Shown here piece after piece: positions 51,747-60,699 of a stretch of 64,000 nt of DNA (position 1 is the first letter of the stretch; the number at the start of each line of letters is the position of its first letter). This DNA comes from Cryomorphaceae bacterium (GTDB lineage: Bacteria > Bacteroidota > Bacteroidia > Flavobacteriales_D > Sanyastnellaceae). The stretch is taken from the NCBI GenBank assembly GCA_016124575.1, contig WGNM01000018.1:1-64000 (forward strand). Direction: 5' to 3'. Position numbers and translations under genes: made by a program. Below the pieces are notes generated by a model that saw nothing but the letters and a program-made list of their open reading frames with translations, was not told the DNA's origin and did not search any database.

Positions 51747-52595
51747 ATGGAAACACTAGATAGAATATTGTTGGCATTGGAAAACTCGTTCACCTCTTTT
51801 GGAGAAGGTATCGCCAATTTTGTACCTGTAATCATCAGCGCAGTAGTTGTTCTTCTCATTGGTTGGATCATCTCCAAGATCATTTTCAAATTCGTTCACA
51901 GGGCTTTAATAGGTATGAAGTTCGATCAGATGACAGAGAAGATTCAACTCTATAAGCTGTTGAACAAAATCAAGCCTGACCTGAGTGCCTCGCTTATTTT
52001 AGCAAAGGTTTTTTATTGGCTCTTGATGTTACTTTTCATCACGAGTGCGGCGAATGTATTGGGGTGGGAAATGCTCACCGATGGCATTAGTGCGTTCATG
52101 GCTTACTTGCCAACCTTGGGGATTTCACTTATCATATTCATCATAGGCGTTTATATTGCAGACCTTGTAAAGAACATGGTGTATACAGCGGCTGACTCTA
52201 TTGGTGTTTCTGGTGCAAAAGCGATTGCGAACATTGTTTATTACTTACTCTTCATCTTTATCGCGATTACCGCACTGAACCAAGCCGGAATCAATACGGA
52301 GATCATCACATCGAATCTGACCATCATACTTGCAAGTATTTTACTCGCTTTTGCCCTGTCGTACGGCATTGCTTCGCGCCATTTAGTAACAAATATGCTC
52401 AGTTCTTTCTACAGCAAAGGCAAGTTTAAAGAAGGTCAGCTCATTCGGGTAGGTGACGTAGAAGGAGTTATTGAGTCTATAGATAGCATTTCAGTTACAA
52501 TTGCCACAAAGGGTGGAAAGGTTGTAATGCCGAGTAAAATACTCATCGAAGAATCTGTAACCATTCTTGCTGAGCCTGAGCGTTCAGAAGACTAA
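51747..52595 (+). CDS. MscS-like mechanosensitive channel family protein (short, TM-helix repeat type)
   Basis: 282 residues with five to six hydrophobic segments, including two copies of the conserved TM-helix found in Bacteroidota MscS homologues (VIISAVVVLLIGWIISKIIF near 28 and LGISLIIFIIGVYIADLVKN near 130). A small beta domain at the end (GQLIRVGDVEGVIESIDSIS, TKGGKVVMPSKIL) corresponds to the MscS beta domain. The large C-terminal vestibule domain is missing. It could form a small channel or a regulatory subunit with the next gene product. Confidence 0.85.
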   Translation: METLDRILLALENSFTSFGEGIANFVPVIISAVVVLLIGWIISKIIFKFVHRALIGMKFDQMTEKIQLYKLLNKIKPDLSASLILAKVFYWLLMLLFITSAANVLGWEMLTDGISAFMAYLPTLGISLIIFIIGVYIADLVKNMVYTAADSIGVSGAKAIANIVYYLLFIFIAITALNQAGINTEIITSNLTIILASILLAFALSYGIASRHLVTNMLSSFYSKGKFKEGQLIRVGDVEGVIESIDSISVTIATKGGKVVMPSKILIEESVTILAEPERSED

Positions 52596-52608
52596 ACATA
52601 CAATTCAA

Positions 52609-53430
52609 ATGGACCAGTTTGACTTTAAAGAATATTATGACGACATAGTAGCGATGGCAATTTCATATGCGCCGAAATTGATTTTGGCGTTGGTTGTCCT
52701 TTTCATCGGCTACAGAATTATAAAAATGCTCGAAAGGCTGCTCAAGAGTTGGGCACTAAAAATCAACATGGATCCTGCGCTGCAGTTGTTCTCGGTGAAT
52801 TTACTGCGTTGGACATTAAAAGTGCTGCTTTTTATTGCTGTGGCGGATATGATAGGTGTCAAAACGACATCGTTTGTGGCCATTGTTGGGGCTGCTGGTT
52901 TGGCTGTTGGTTTAGCTTTACAAGGAACACTTGCCAATTTTGCAGGAGGTGTGTTGTTGATGGTGTTTAAACCTTATAAAGTTGGCGACTTGATTGAATC
53001 TCAAGGTGTGCTCGGGAATGTTAAGGAGATTCAAATCTTTAATACCATTCTCACAACTCCAGAAAATAAAACCGCAGTGATGCCGAATGGAGCGATCATG
53101 AACAATCACATGATCAACTTCACCACAGAAGGTAAGATCCGTGTGGATTTGAAAATAGGGGTGAGCTACAAAGCCGACATCTCACAAGCACGTAAAGCGA
53201 TATTGAGTGTAATGGAAGCCGACTCTCGCGTGCTGAAATCACCTGCTCCTCTTGTAGCCGTTGCTGAACTAGGTGATAGCTCCATTGTTCTTGCTGTTCG
53301 TCCGTGGTGCGACCCCGCTGTTTATTGGGATGTGTATTTCGAAACCCTCGAAAATAGTAAACTTGCACTCGATCAAGCTGGAGTTTCGATTCCGTTCCCT
53401 CAGTTGGATGTACATATGATTCAAAAATGA
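52609..53430 (+). CDS. Small-conductance mechanosensitive channel MscS
   Basis: 273 residues from the ATG at 52609. Three membrane segments are followed by the pore helix GAAGLAVGLALQGTLANFAGG (about 98-118), whose Gly/Ala packing is the MscS hallmark, then the beta domain (VGDLIESQGVLGNVKEIQIF, TAVMPNGAIMNNHMINF) and the alpha/beta vestibule domain. It opens under hypo-osmotic stress. It lies 13 bases after the short paralogue. Confidence 0.94.
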   Translation: MDQFDFKEYYDDIVAMAISYAPKLILALVVLFIGYRIIKMLERLLKSWALKINMDPALQLFSVNLLRWTLKVLLFIAVADMIGVKTTSFVAIVGAAGLAVGLALQGTLANFAGGVLLMVFKPYKVGDLIESQGVLGNVKEIQIFNTILTTPENKTAVMPNGAIMNNHMINFTTEGKIRVDLKIGVSYKADISQARKAILSVMEADSRVLKSPAPLVAVAELGDSSIVLAVRPWCDPAVYWDVYFETLENSKLALDQAGVSIPFPQLDVHMIQK

Positions 53431-53448
53431 ACCAATTAACCTCAAATA

Positions 53449-54426
53449 ATGAATACAACGTTTAAATTGATGTTCGCCGTTGCTTTAATGGTGTCGTCAA
53501 CCATGTCTTTTGCGCAAGGTGAAATGACTATTTCCGACAACCCTCAAGCACTCTTGGCGCCCCCAGCAGATGTAGCTTTAGCTGATAGTAGCTGGAAAAC
53601 AGGTGGTACTGTAGGTCTTAACTTAAGTCAAGTGCATCTTGAAAACTGGGCTTCTGGTGGACAAAGTTCAGTGTCAGCAAGTGGTCTTGTGAATTTGTTT
53701 GCGAATTACTCAAAAGGGAAAGGCACATGGGACAACACCTTGGATATAGCTTATGGTTTGCTTCGTCAAGGACAAAACGGAGTTGTATTGAAAACAGACG
53801 ACAGAATTGACTTTGCATCGAAGTACGGACACAAAGCTACAGAGCATTGGTACTACAGTGGATTGTTGAATTTCCGCACGCAGTTTGCCCCTGGTTACAA
53901 TCTTTTGGATGGTGTGCCAGACAAATCAAATGTGATATCTGATTTCCTTTCACCGGCGTACATGTTAGCTTCATTGGGTATGGATTACAAACCAAATGAT
54001 AAGTTTACAGCATTCCTTTCACCAACAACCTACAAGATGACTGTTGTAATGGACTCAGCTCTTTCAGCGGTTGGTGCTTTCGGTGTTGACCCTGGTACTA
54101 ACGTCCGCTCTGAAATTGGAGGTTATGTCCGCATGGCTTACAATACAAACTTGGTAGAGAACGTTGGGTTGATGACTCGTATTGATTTGTTTTCTAACTA
54201 CTTGAATAACCCAGGAAATATCGATGTCAACTGGGAAGTATTGATTTCAATGAAGGTGAACAAGTTTATGTCGGCTACCATCAGCACGCAACTGTTGTAC
54301 GATGACGATGTAACCCTTCAAAAGAAAGATCCTATCGTAGAAGACGATGTTGTGATTGATTCAGGACGAGGGCCTGGGGTTCAGTTTAAAGAAGTTCTCG
54401 CAATTGGATTCTCATACAAGTTCTAA
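53449..54426 (+). CDS. DUF3078 outer-membrane beta-barrel-like protein
   Basis: 325 residues with a signal peptide (MNTTFKLMFAVALMVSSTMSFAQ). DUF3078 features: WKTGGTVGLNLSQVHLENWASGG near 48, then alternating beta strands (WDNTLDIAYGLLRQG, WYYSGLLNFRTQF) ending in GFSYKF, a terminal aromatic typical of outer-membrane barrels. Function unknown. It is 18 bases after mscS and may be its cotranscribed partner. Confidence 0.88.
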   Translation: MNTTFKLMFAVALMVSSTMSFAQGEMTISDNPQALLAPPADVALADSSWKTGGTVGLNLSQVHLENWASGGQSSVSASGLVNLFANYSKGKGTWDNTLDIAYGLLRQGQNGVVLKTDDRIDFASKYGHKATEHWYYSGLLNFRTQFAPGYNLLDGVPDKSNVISDFLSPAYMLASLGMDYKPNDKFTAFLSPTTYKMTVVMDSALSAVGAFGVDPGTNVRSEIGGYVRMAYNTNLVENVGLMTRIDLFSNYLNNPGNIDVNWEVLISMKVNKFMSATISTQLLYDDDVTLQKKDPIVEDDVVIDSGRGPGVQFKEVLAIGFSYKF

Positions 54427-54449
54427 GAGAAGAAAATAGTTTGTTAAGA

Positions 54450-54476
54450 AAGCCCCGTTTTTTCGGGGCTTTTTTT
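54450..54476 (+). terminator. Terminator after the DUF3078 gene
   Basis: AAGCCCCG and CGGGGCTT form a strong stem with a T-rich loop, followed by TTTTTTATTG. Confidence 0.92.
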
Positions 54477-54529
54477 ATTGAATGTTTTGTCATCTTCGCT
54501 GAATAGTTTTAAGTTTCCTCCCTTCGCAG

Positions 54530-54537
54530 TAAGTTTG
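54530..54537 (+). promoter_or_regulatory. Promoter of fabD
   Basis: TAAGTTTG matches TAnnTTTG 18 bases before the fabD ATG at 54556, just downstream of the DUF3078 terminator. Confidence 0.5.
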
Positions 54538-54555
54538 CTGCTCATTTATCGAAGC

Positions 54556-55449
54556 ATGAAAAAAGCATATGTATTTCCCGGTCAAGGTGCCCAGTTTCCT
54601 GGAATGGCAAAAGACCTATACGATAGTTCAGATTTAGCAAAACAGATGTTGGAGTCGGCGAATGACATTCTCGGTTTTCGGATTACCGACATCATGTTCA
54701 ACGGTACTGAAGAAGAGCTGCGTCAGACGCGTGTTACCCAGCCCGCAATATTCCTTCATTCGGTTGTTTTGGCGGCTACTTTAGGAGGTGATTTCAAGCC
54801 CGACATGGTGGCAGGACATTCACTCGGAGAGTTTTCGGCATTGGTTTCTGCAAGAGCAATGCGTTTTGAAGATGGTTTGCGGTTGGTTGCTTCCCGCGCT
54901 GAAGCAATGCAGCGCGCTTGTGAGGCAAACCCATCAACCATGGCCGCTATTTTAGGTCTCGACGATGAGGTTGTTGAACTGGTGTGCAGTAACATCGATG
55001 GTGTTGTTGTGGCGGCCAATTATAACTGCCCAGGTCAATTGGTGATTTCAGGAGCCAATGAAGCTGTGGCTGAAGCTTGTGAGGCATTAACTGCTGCAGG
55101 CGCTAAAAGAGCGCTTATGCTTCAGGTTGGAGGCGCATTTCACTCTCCGCTTATGGAGCCTGCGCGCGAAGAACTTGAGGGCGCTATTGCCAATACAACG
55201 TTCATGATCCCTTCTTGTATGGTGTATCAGAACGTAGATGCTCTGCCAACCAATGACCCTGAAACAATAAGGAAAAATCTGGTCTTGCAGTTAACAGCTC
55301 CTGTGAAATGGACGCAGATTATGCAGCAGATGATTGCTGATGGTTTGACCGAAGTGGTTGAGGTAGGGCCAGGTAAAGTGCTGCAAGGACTTTTCAAGAA
55401 AGTAGACCGACAATTGCCTGTTTCAAGTGCAGAAATACAGATGATATAA
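54556..55449 (+). CDS. fabD: Malonyl-CoA:ACP transacylase
   Basis: 297 residues from the ATG at 54556 (MKKAYVFPGQGAQFPGMA); the longer open frame includes the promoter. The nucleophile elbow GHSLGEFSAL (Ser near 89) and catalytic His in GAFHSPLM near 196 are present, plus QLTAPVKWTQIM near the end. It loads malonyl groups onto acyl carrier protein for fatty-acid synthesis. It stands alone here, without the usual fab neighbours. Confidence 0.96.
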   Translation: MKKAYVFPGQGAQFPGMAKDLYDSSDLAKQMLESANDILGFRITDIMFNGTEEELRQTRVTQPAIFLHSVVLAATLGGDFKPDMVAGHSLGEFSALVSARAMRFEDGLRLVASRAEAMQRACEANPSTMAAILGLDDEVVELVCSNIDGVVVAANYNCPGQLVISGANEAVAEACEALTAAGAKRALMLQVGGAFHSPLMEPAREELEGAIANTTFMIPSCMVYQNVDALPTNDPETIRKNLVLQLTAPVKWTQIMQQMIADGLTEVVEVGPGKVLQGLFKKVDRQLPVSSAEIQMI

Positions 55450-55453
55450 TAAG

Positions 55454-55477
55454 AAAAGCCCTCCATGGAGGGCTTTT
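55454..55477. terminator. Terminator after fabD (works in both directions)
   Basis: A perfect 24-base palindrome, AAAAGCCCTCCA with TGGAGGGCTTTT, flanked by A-rich and T-containing sequence. It ends fabD and may also end the 67-residue gene read in from the other side. Confidence 0.8.
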
Positions 55478-55587
55478 CAATTAACTATATAGAATAGAAT
55501 TTTTCCGCAATCTTTCTCTTCATTCGTTTCTAGCGGTTAGTTCTTTCGTGGACTCTTACGCGAAGAGCAGGACAAAGTTTCAGCGCT

Positions 55588-55791
55588 TTAATTCAAAAGA
55601 CCTTGATCGCCGAGAAAAGAGAATAGATTCTGCAACTCCGTTTCACGGATGGCAAGGTTTTCCGATAGCTCGGAATTTTCTTTCTTCAACGCGTCGTTTT
55701 CCTCTTTCATGGTAGCCAATTCAGCTTTCACTTTGAGGAATACCTGCATTAAACGCTGTCTTTCTTGGTTGAGTTGGGTGATGTCTGTCAT
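55588..55791 (-). CDS. Small coiled-coil protein (67 residues)
   Basis: MTDITQLNQERQRLMQVFLK, then a long heptad region with E, K and L at regular spacing (ELATMKEENDALKKENSELS), ending LFSFLGDQGLLN. It is almost entirely helical and predicted coiled coil, with no signal peptide. The size and composition recall ZapB-like division proteins, but that is only an analogy. It stands alone between fabD (convergent) and the lipoprotein gene 83 bases upstream. Confidence 0.55.
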   Translation of the reverse strand: MTDITQLNQERQRLMQVFLKVKAELATMKEENDALKKENSELSENLAIRETELQNLFSFLGDQGLLN

Positions 55792-55874
55792 GTTAAAAAA
55801 TTGAATAGTCTAAAGGTCGGTTTCAAAACAGGGTATTTAACCCAGTTTAATTCCAATTGTCAACGTTGCTGTGT

Positions 55875-56558
55875 TTATTCAGTGATCTCAATGCCTGAGT
55901 TACCGGTCCGGTATCTTGCTGTAATATCACCTCCGGCATTGGTTGCTTCTTGAAGTGATGGGTTTTTCGTGCGCTCTAAAAAAGCAGATGTGGTGCCTAA
56001 GCCCAAACCTGAGATTTGTTCTGTTGAAAGTCCAATGCTAATTGCTGAATTGGCATCTTCAAGAAAGGCATTGCTCGTTCCCCCAGCAGCATTGTTGATG
56101 GTTACACCCATCGTTTCGTTGCTCGTAAGTGCTGGGCCGTTCCAAAACAACTCGTATGGACTGCTGTGAGAAAGGGGACCCCATGTGTCAGGAAATGATA
56201 CGCTTGTTAGCGAAACGTCATTGACATAAACATTCCCGTTCAAATCTTCAAACTCAAAAGTACCTGAGTTAACCAAGCCAGCGTAATCTTCTTCGTAAAG
56301 TGCTTGGCCCGATTTAAATGTTAATGGAGTGCCGTTGAAACGCACCTCTGATGGCTCAGTAAGTTGAAGTTTCGTTCCCGTTATTAGCCCAAACCGAAAG
56401 GTTGCTCGCGCATAGGTTACGTCTTCTTCCCCATTGTAAAATAACTCGTATGATGTGTGAATACGGTCTTGGTTTACATTTTCTGAGTCTTCACGCAGAC
56501 AACCTGTAAGTGAAATCAGTAAAGTTATTGCGGTAATTAGGAATGCTGAATATTTCAT
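55875..56558 (-). CDS. Lipoprotein of unknown function
   Basis: 227 residues from the ATG at 56558, giving MKYSAFLITAITLLISLTGC with the lipobox LTGC (Cys20). The mature part is Thr/Ser/Asn/Gly-rich beta sequence (HTSYELFYNGEEDVTYARA, PYELFWNGPALTSNETMG); two copies of a SSYELFxNG-like motif near residues 36 and 135 suggest an internal duplication. No known domain. Probably exposed on the outer membrane or in the periplasm. Confidence 0.75.
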   Translation of the reverse strand: MKYSAFLITAITLLISLTGCLREDSENVNQDRIHTSYELFYNGEEDVTYARATFRFGLITGTKLQLTEPSEVRFNGTPLTFKSGQALYEEDYAGLVNSGTFEFEDLNGNVYVNDVSLTSVSFPDTWGPLSHSSPYELFWNGPALTSNETMGVTINNAAGGTSNAFLEDANSAISIGLSTEQISGLGLGTTSAFLERTKNPSLQEATNAGGDITARYRTGNSGIEITE

Positions 56559-56831
56559 AAATCTTTTTCGCAGCTCTTTCAAGGTTTATGCCAGAACAAA
56601 GATGATGATTTCATGCTGTAATATTAACCTGTATCTCGAATAGTAATCCACAATGTAATCTCTATTTGTCCATAAAATATGCGAAACACCTGAACCACTT
56701 TGTCTGAGTTACTGAGGGTATATTCAATTTGTTGTTGAAAAAAAATTTGCTTGTCAATGAATTGAAGCTTTTCTTGCTGTAGTTTGCATGCGGAAAGCCT
56801 TAGATAGAAGACTTTTTTACAACAACTAATC

Positions 56832-57442
56832 ATGAAACCAATCCTAATAGTACCATCTTGATGGCTAACTTAATTGTCAGTGGGCAGTGTGAATGTCCTT
56901 TTGAAAAGTTTCACGTAGACACCCAACGTATGTCGTACTTATGCGATAATACAGGTGCTGTATTGTATCACAGGGCATGGGATTTTAATGGGGTCATGAT
57001 ATTTGAACAAGAAGATTCTATTGGCATATTCTCGTCATCAACGGTGGTGAAGTTTTATGAGAACGGACAGTTGAAAGAGGCGAATACGAGCATTCAATCT
57101 TCGTCAGCGGATGATGGATATGTGTCTCAAAAAGTGTGGAGTGAAGAAGGTAAGTTGATACGCAGTGAAATCATCAAAGGTGGTGTTCCTGAAACGGTAA
57201 TTGAGGTGAAATACAATGAGAAGGGTCAGAAGGAAGAAGTCATTCAATGTCAGCCCGTGCCGGAAGAATATCAGACCAAACCGGTTAGTGATAAGAAGCC
57301 TTCACATGACGAGGCTCAGAAACCGATGGAAGATTCGCTGCCAAAACTTTTGGTGTTTTCAAAAGAGGAGTTGAAGATGCAGGCCAAACTTCTAAAAATC
57401 TACCTGAAGCAGCAGAAAGAGTTGGAGAAGAATCAAAAGTAA
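56832..57442 (+). pseudogene. YwqK-like secreted protein with an apparent frameshift inside its signal peptide
   Basis: The main open frame (ATG at 56861, 193 residues) begins MANLIVSGQCECPFEKFHVD. In another frame an ATG at 56832 reads MKPILIVPS and then stops at TGA (56859-56861). Adding one base near 56855-56858 joins the two into MKPILIVPSLMANLIVSGQC, a textbook signal peptide ending at SGQ-C. The mature part has MORN/YwqK-like VVKFYENGQLKEAN near 65 and a basic coiled C-terminus. Either the gene is frameshifted, the assembly lost a base, or a short signal-less form is made. It overlaps the PorP gene end by 10 bases. Confidence 0.6.
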
Positions 57443-58350
57443 ATGCGGTTGAAGCTGCCGCGATCTTTGTATTTAAGCAGAAACCCCAGTAGCACTTCAT
57501 GTGTGCCTCCTGTGTATACTTGGATGTTTGTGTGTGATTGTTCATAGGCGTATCCGAGTCTAAATTTTTCATTTATCACAAGCTTGACATTGGTGCCCCA
57601 TGCTTGTTTGAATCTGTAGCTCGCACCAACCCAAAGTAGCTCGTTGATCAGCAGGCTGGTATTTATATCAATGGCAATTGGCGCTCCTTGCGTATGTCTA
57701 ATCAAAACAGTGGGTTTCAGTTTTAGCTTTTCGTTGAGTTCGATATAAACGCCGCCACATACATACATGTGCTGTTGAGTTGAGCCAAGTCCAATGTTTT
57801 CTATGTCTGCAGATTTTTGCTTCATAAGGCGTGGTGACGAAAGTCCAACGAAGTATCTTTCATTCCATAAGTAGGCTCCAAAGCCTATGTTGGGCTGCGC
57901 TTTGAATTGTATGTCTTGACTGAAGTTGAAGTCGGCTTGATCGATGTTCTGAAGTTCACTAAAGCGCAGCGATTGCGAAGTGATGCTTCCCTTAATTCCG
58001 AGTGCCAGACGTGTTTTTTTTGTTAGGTACAGTCGGTATGCAAAGTCTGCTGAAAACGATGTGCTGCGCGCTGGGCCAATTTGATCTGTTGTGAATGTGG
58101 CAGCGATGGCGAGGTTGTGGCCGCGCAGCGGACTATCAACGGTAACTGCGCTTGTGCGCGGATGTCCAGGCACACTTACCCATTGAGCGCGCTCAACCAT
58201 CATGCAGTTCAATCCTTCGTTCACACCCGCGTATCCGCTATTGATGGTCAGGGGGTTGAATAGTTGAAACGAGAAGTTTGCTTCTTGTTGTGCGTTTGCC
58301 TTGAACGTGAGCAACAAAACGAAAGACAGTATGATTTGGAGATACTTCAT
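57433..58350 (-). CDS. PorP/SprF family type IX secretion membrane protein
   Basis: 305 residues. Signal peptide MKYLQIILSFVLLLTFKANAQ, then the family start EANFSFQLFNPLTINSGYAG (usually YNPAYAG-like) near residue 25 and barrel-type strands such as RFSELQNIDQADFNFSQDIQ and FRLGYAYEQSHTNIQVYTGGTHE, with THEVLLGF near the end. PorP/SprF proteins are outer-membrane components that help deliver or anchor T9SS cargo, especially type B cargo. The next gene on this transcript encodes such a cargo protein, 1 base away. Confidence 0.93.
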   Translation of the reverse strand: MKYLQIILSFVLLLTFKANAQQEANFSFQLFNPLTINSGYAGVNEGLNCMMVERAQWVSVPGHPRTSAVTVDSPLRGHNLAIAATFTTDQIGPARSTSFSADFAYRLYLTKKTRLALGIKGSITSQSLRFSELQNIDQADFNFSQDIQFKAQPNIGFGAYLWNERYFVGLSSPRLMKQKSADIENIGLGSTQQHMYVCGGVYIELNEKLKLKPTVLIRHTQGAPIAIDINTSLLINELLWVGASYRFKQAWGTNVKLVINEKFRLGYAYEQSHTNIQVYTGGTHEVLLGFLLKYKDRGSFNRIYF

Positions 58351-58351
58351 T

Positions 58352-60046
58352 TTATTTGCGGCTTATGTACACAAATCCTTGTGCTGGATTTTTGCGTGTA
58401 TCGTTGAAGTTGATGTTGTAATAGTATGTGCCACTTGGCAGTTCGCCATGCGAAGCTTGATTCGATGTGCCTGTCCAATTGTTCGCATAGTCATTAGCAA
58501 CAAATACGCGACTGCCCCAGCGGTTGTATATTTCCACTCTTGCACGAGGGTAAAGATTGGTGAGGTTTTTTATCACCCACGTGTCAGCAATGCCATCTCC
58601 ATCGGGTGAAAAGCCTTCAGGAATGTGGATTTCGTAATCGCACACGTCACCATCTAAGTAATCGGCTATGCCGTCGTTGTCGCAATCGTCTTGCGATTCG
58701 TCTTGATCAGCAATGCCATCGTTGTCTGAATCTGCGTCTTTATAATCTGGTGCGCCATCGCCGTCGGTGTCTACAGGAAAGTCAAAATTCCCAGCTTCGT
58801 CTTGATCACCTAGGCCGTCGTTGTCTGAGTCGATGTCGAGATAGTCGGGAATGCCGTCGTTGTCGGTGTCTACGCATGTATACGAGCCTTCATTTTCAAT
58901 GCTGTCTGCTATTCCGTCGTTGTCTGAGTCGAGGTCGATATAGTTCGGAATTCCATCGCCGTCGGGGTCGTTGTTTCCTTCTAAATAATCTGAAATACCG
59001 TCGTTGTCGCTATCGAAATCCCTAAAGTCGGGTGTGCCATCTTGATCATTATCAACGGGTGTCGATGGGTCTTCTCCGGCTTCTATGTCATCGCTTATTC
59101 CGTCGTTGTCTGAATCGGTATCCAAATAGTCATCAATGCCGTCGCTATCGGTGTCTACAACTTGTACGCTGCACAAATCAATGGAGAGAAATCCGGCTTC
59201 GAAGTTGTCTGGAATTCCATCGCCATCTGAATCGGGGTCTTCATAATTCCGCAATCCATCACCATCTGTGTCTTCCCACATGCCTTCTACCGCATCGGGT
59301 AATTGATCATTATCGGCATCAGCAGGAGATACTGTAATGTAAACAACTGCTTCATCGTATGCGTTGCTTGCGCCTGAATCGGCAATGGTGTATGTCACGA
59401 CATCTATTCCGCAGAATCCCAACACAGGAATGTAGGTGAGTGAGCCGTCGGTGTTGATAATGATTTCTCCATGTCCTTCATCTAAAACACCGCTTATGAG
59501 CACCTCTGCACCGTCGATGTCGTAATCGTTAGCGAGGACGTTTAATACAACCGGCGTTTGGTCATCGGTAACAGCCACATCGTTCAGCGCGACAGGCAGA
59601 TCGTTAACTGGCAGCACATTCACAACCACGATTGCCGTGTCGCAAAGATTGGCTTCATCGCAGAAGATCACTTGCAGCATATCGAAGCCATTGTCGTTCA
59701 GGTTCGGTTTGTATTGGAAACAATTGTTTGCCAGTTCAATTATTTCGCCTTGCTCGGCGGATGACGTAGGGTTGAGGGAGTAGATATCAATTTCGGAAGC
59801 AAAGCCAGGACAAAAATCTAAAAATGTATCTTCCAGAATGGTGAAGCTGTTGTCTTCGAAAACGCCATCGTTGTCCGTAAAACCATTGATGGTGATGATT
59901 GAAATGGAGTCGTTTACGAAGGCGATCTCACCGCATGACGATGCTTCAAATGCTTTGTCATCCGCCCCGTGCGGGCGAAGAGCGAAAGCAGAATGTGCGG
60001 CAAACAGGCAGTAAGACAGCATCAAACTCATGAAAATCCGTGTCAT
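58352..60046 (-). CDS. T9SS type B cargo protein with thrombospondin type 3-like repeats
   Basis: 564 residues, signal peptide MTRIFMSLMLSYCLFAAHSAFA. Residues about 125-235 carry a VCBS/cadherin-like motif (VLPVNDLPVALNDVAVTDDQ, VVTYTIADSGASNAYDE). About 240-470 are many DxDxDGxxD calcium repeats (DTDGDGLRNYEDPDSDGDGI and similar). The C-terminal 95 residues are the gliding-motility-associated (CHU_C) type B sorting domain: IPEGFSPDGDGIADTWVI, VEIYNRWGSRVF, PSGTYYYNI. It is paired with PorP/SprF, as is usual for type B cargo. It overlaps the next gene in ATGA. Confidence 0.93.
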   Translation of the reverse strand: MTRIFMSLMLSYCLFAAHSAFALRPHGADDKAFEASSCGEIAFVNDSISIITINGFTDNDGVFEDNSFTILEDTFLDFCPGFASEIDIYSLNPTSSAEQGEIIELANNCFQYKPNLNDNGFDMLQVIFCDEANLCDTAIVVVNVLPVNDLPVALNDVAVTDDQTPVVLNVLANDYDIDGAEVLISGVLDEGHGEIIINTDGSLTYIPVLGFCGIDVVTYTIADSGASNAYDEAVVYITVSPADADNDQLPDAVEGMWEDTDGDGLRNYEDPDSDGDGIPDNFEAGFLSIDLCSVQVVDTDSDGIDDYLDTDSDNDGISDDIEAGEDPSTPVDNDQDGTPDFRDFDSDNDGISDYLEGNNDPDGDGIPNYIDLDSDNDGIADSIENEGSYTCVDTDNDGIPDYLDIDSDNDGLGDQDEAGNFDFPVDTDGDGAPDYKDADSDNDGIADQDESQDDCDNDGIADYLDGDVCDYEIHIPEGFSPDGDGIADTWVIKNLTNLYPRARVEIYNRWGSRVFVANDYANNWTGTSNQASHGELPSGTYYYNINFNDTRKNPAQGFVYISRK

Positions 60047-60408
60047 CAGTCGTCGTTTTTGCTGATGAGCAAGTAGCGTTCGTATAGATCTCGTGTTTTC
60101 TTTTCGCTGAAGAAAATGATCACGTTACCGCTGTTTCCCAATCGAAAGTGCTTGTGTGTTTCGCCGGGCAGAATGCCGAGGGCTATGGGGTCGATGTTTT
60201 TAATGTCGATGCCTGGATACATCTCAAACAGATCGGGCAATGCTTCACCATTTTGAGTGATTGTTCCAATTGTAAACCCGTGTTCTTTGTAGAATGCAAT
60301 GAATTTGTCGACGGGTATATCGGGACATGTATTCGTCTTTTGAACGGCGGTTTGGGCATGTCCTGAAATGGACAAGAAGAGCATTCCTGAGAGAATTAAG
60401 AGTCGCAT
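60046..60408 (-). CDS. Small secreted protein (120 residues), first gene of the PorP unit
   Basis: Starts at the ATG at 60408, giving signal peptide MRLLILSGMLFLSISGHAQ; 36 upstream codons of the open frame lack a signal peptide. The mature 100 residues (CPDIPVDKFIAFYKEHGFTI, GILPGETHKHFRLGNSGNVI) contain no known domain. It precedes the type B cargo gene with an ATGA overlap, and that gene precedes PorP by 1 base, so the three are one transcript. A role in secretion or in modifying the cargo is inferred from position only. Confidence 0.7.
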   Translation of the reverse strand: MRLLILSGMLFLSISGHAQTAVQKTNTCPDIPVDKFIAFYKEHGFTIGTITQNGEALPDLFEMYPGIDIKNIDPIALGILPGETHKHFRLGNSGNVIIFFSEKKTRDLYERYLLISKNDD

Positions 60409-60673
60409 GTGTTTTCTATTTACACCGCCGTTTACGTTGAAAGAGAAGGGCATGCATGTCGGCCTTGCTGCGAAAACGCTGTCAGACATTTCTGAGAACA
60501 CAGCATTGAAAATCACGTTGCGACACGTTTAAATGGAGTTATATTTAATTATGGGTGTTTGATTTAGGGGGTGAATTGTCGATGAAATATATAATTTCAA
60601 GTTGGGGGTATAAAAAATAGAGGGTAGGTGGAAAAAATTATATAAAATACTTTCTACAGCCCCAAATTCGAAT

Positions 60674-60681
60674 TATCTTTG
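60674..60681 (+). promoter_or_regulatory. Promoter of glnN
   Basis: TATCTTTG is an exact TAnnTTTG match 18 bases before the ATG at 60700. The upstream 60409-60673 is AT-rich with G-tracts and no other recognisable signal; it also holds the start region of the PorP unit. Confidence 0.6.
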
Positions 60682-60699
60682 CATCCTAAAATCTCACTT

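Noticed and set aside
54478-54555. 26-codon N-terminal extension of FabD
   Set aside because: It contains the terminator tail and the TAAGTTTG promoter; the family begins at MKKAYVFPGQG.
56624-56833. 69-residue minus-strand frame in the 56.6 kb gap
   Set aside because: Low-complexity Q/F-rich reading in an AT-rich intergenic region with no start signal or recognisable domain.
58606-59337. Two plus-strand frames rich in Cys and Arg
   Set aside because: They are antisense shadows of the DxDxDG repeats in the type B cargo gene.
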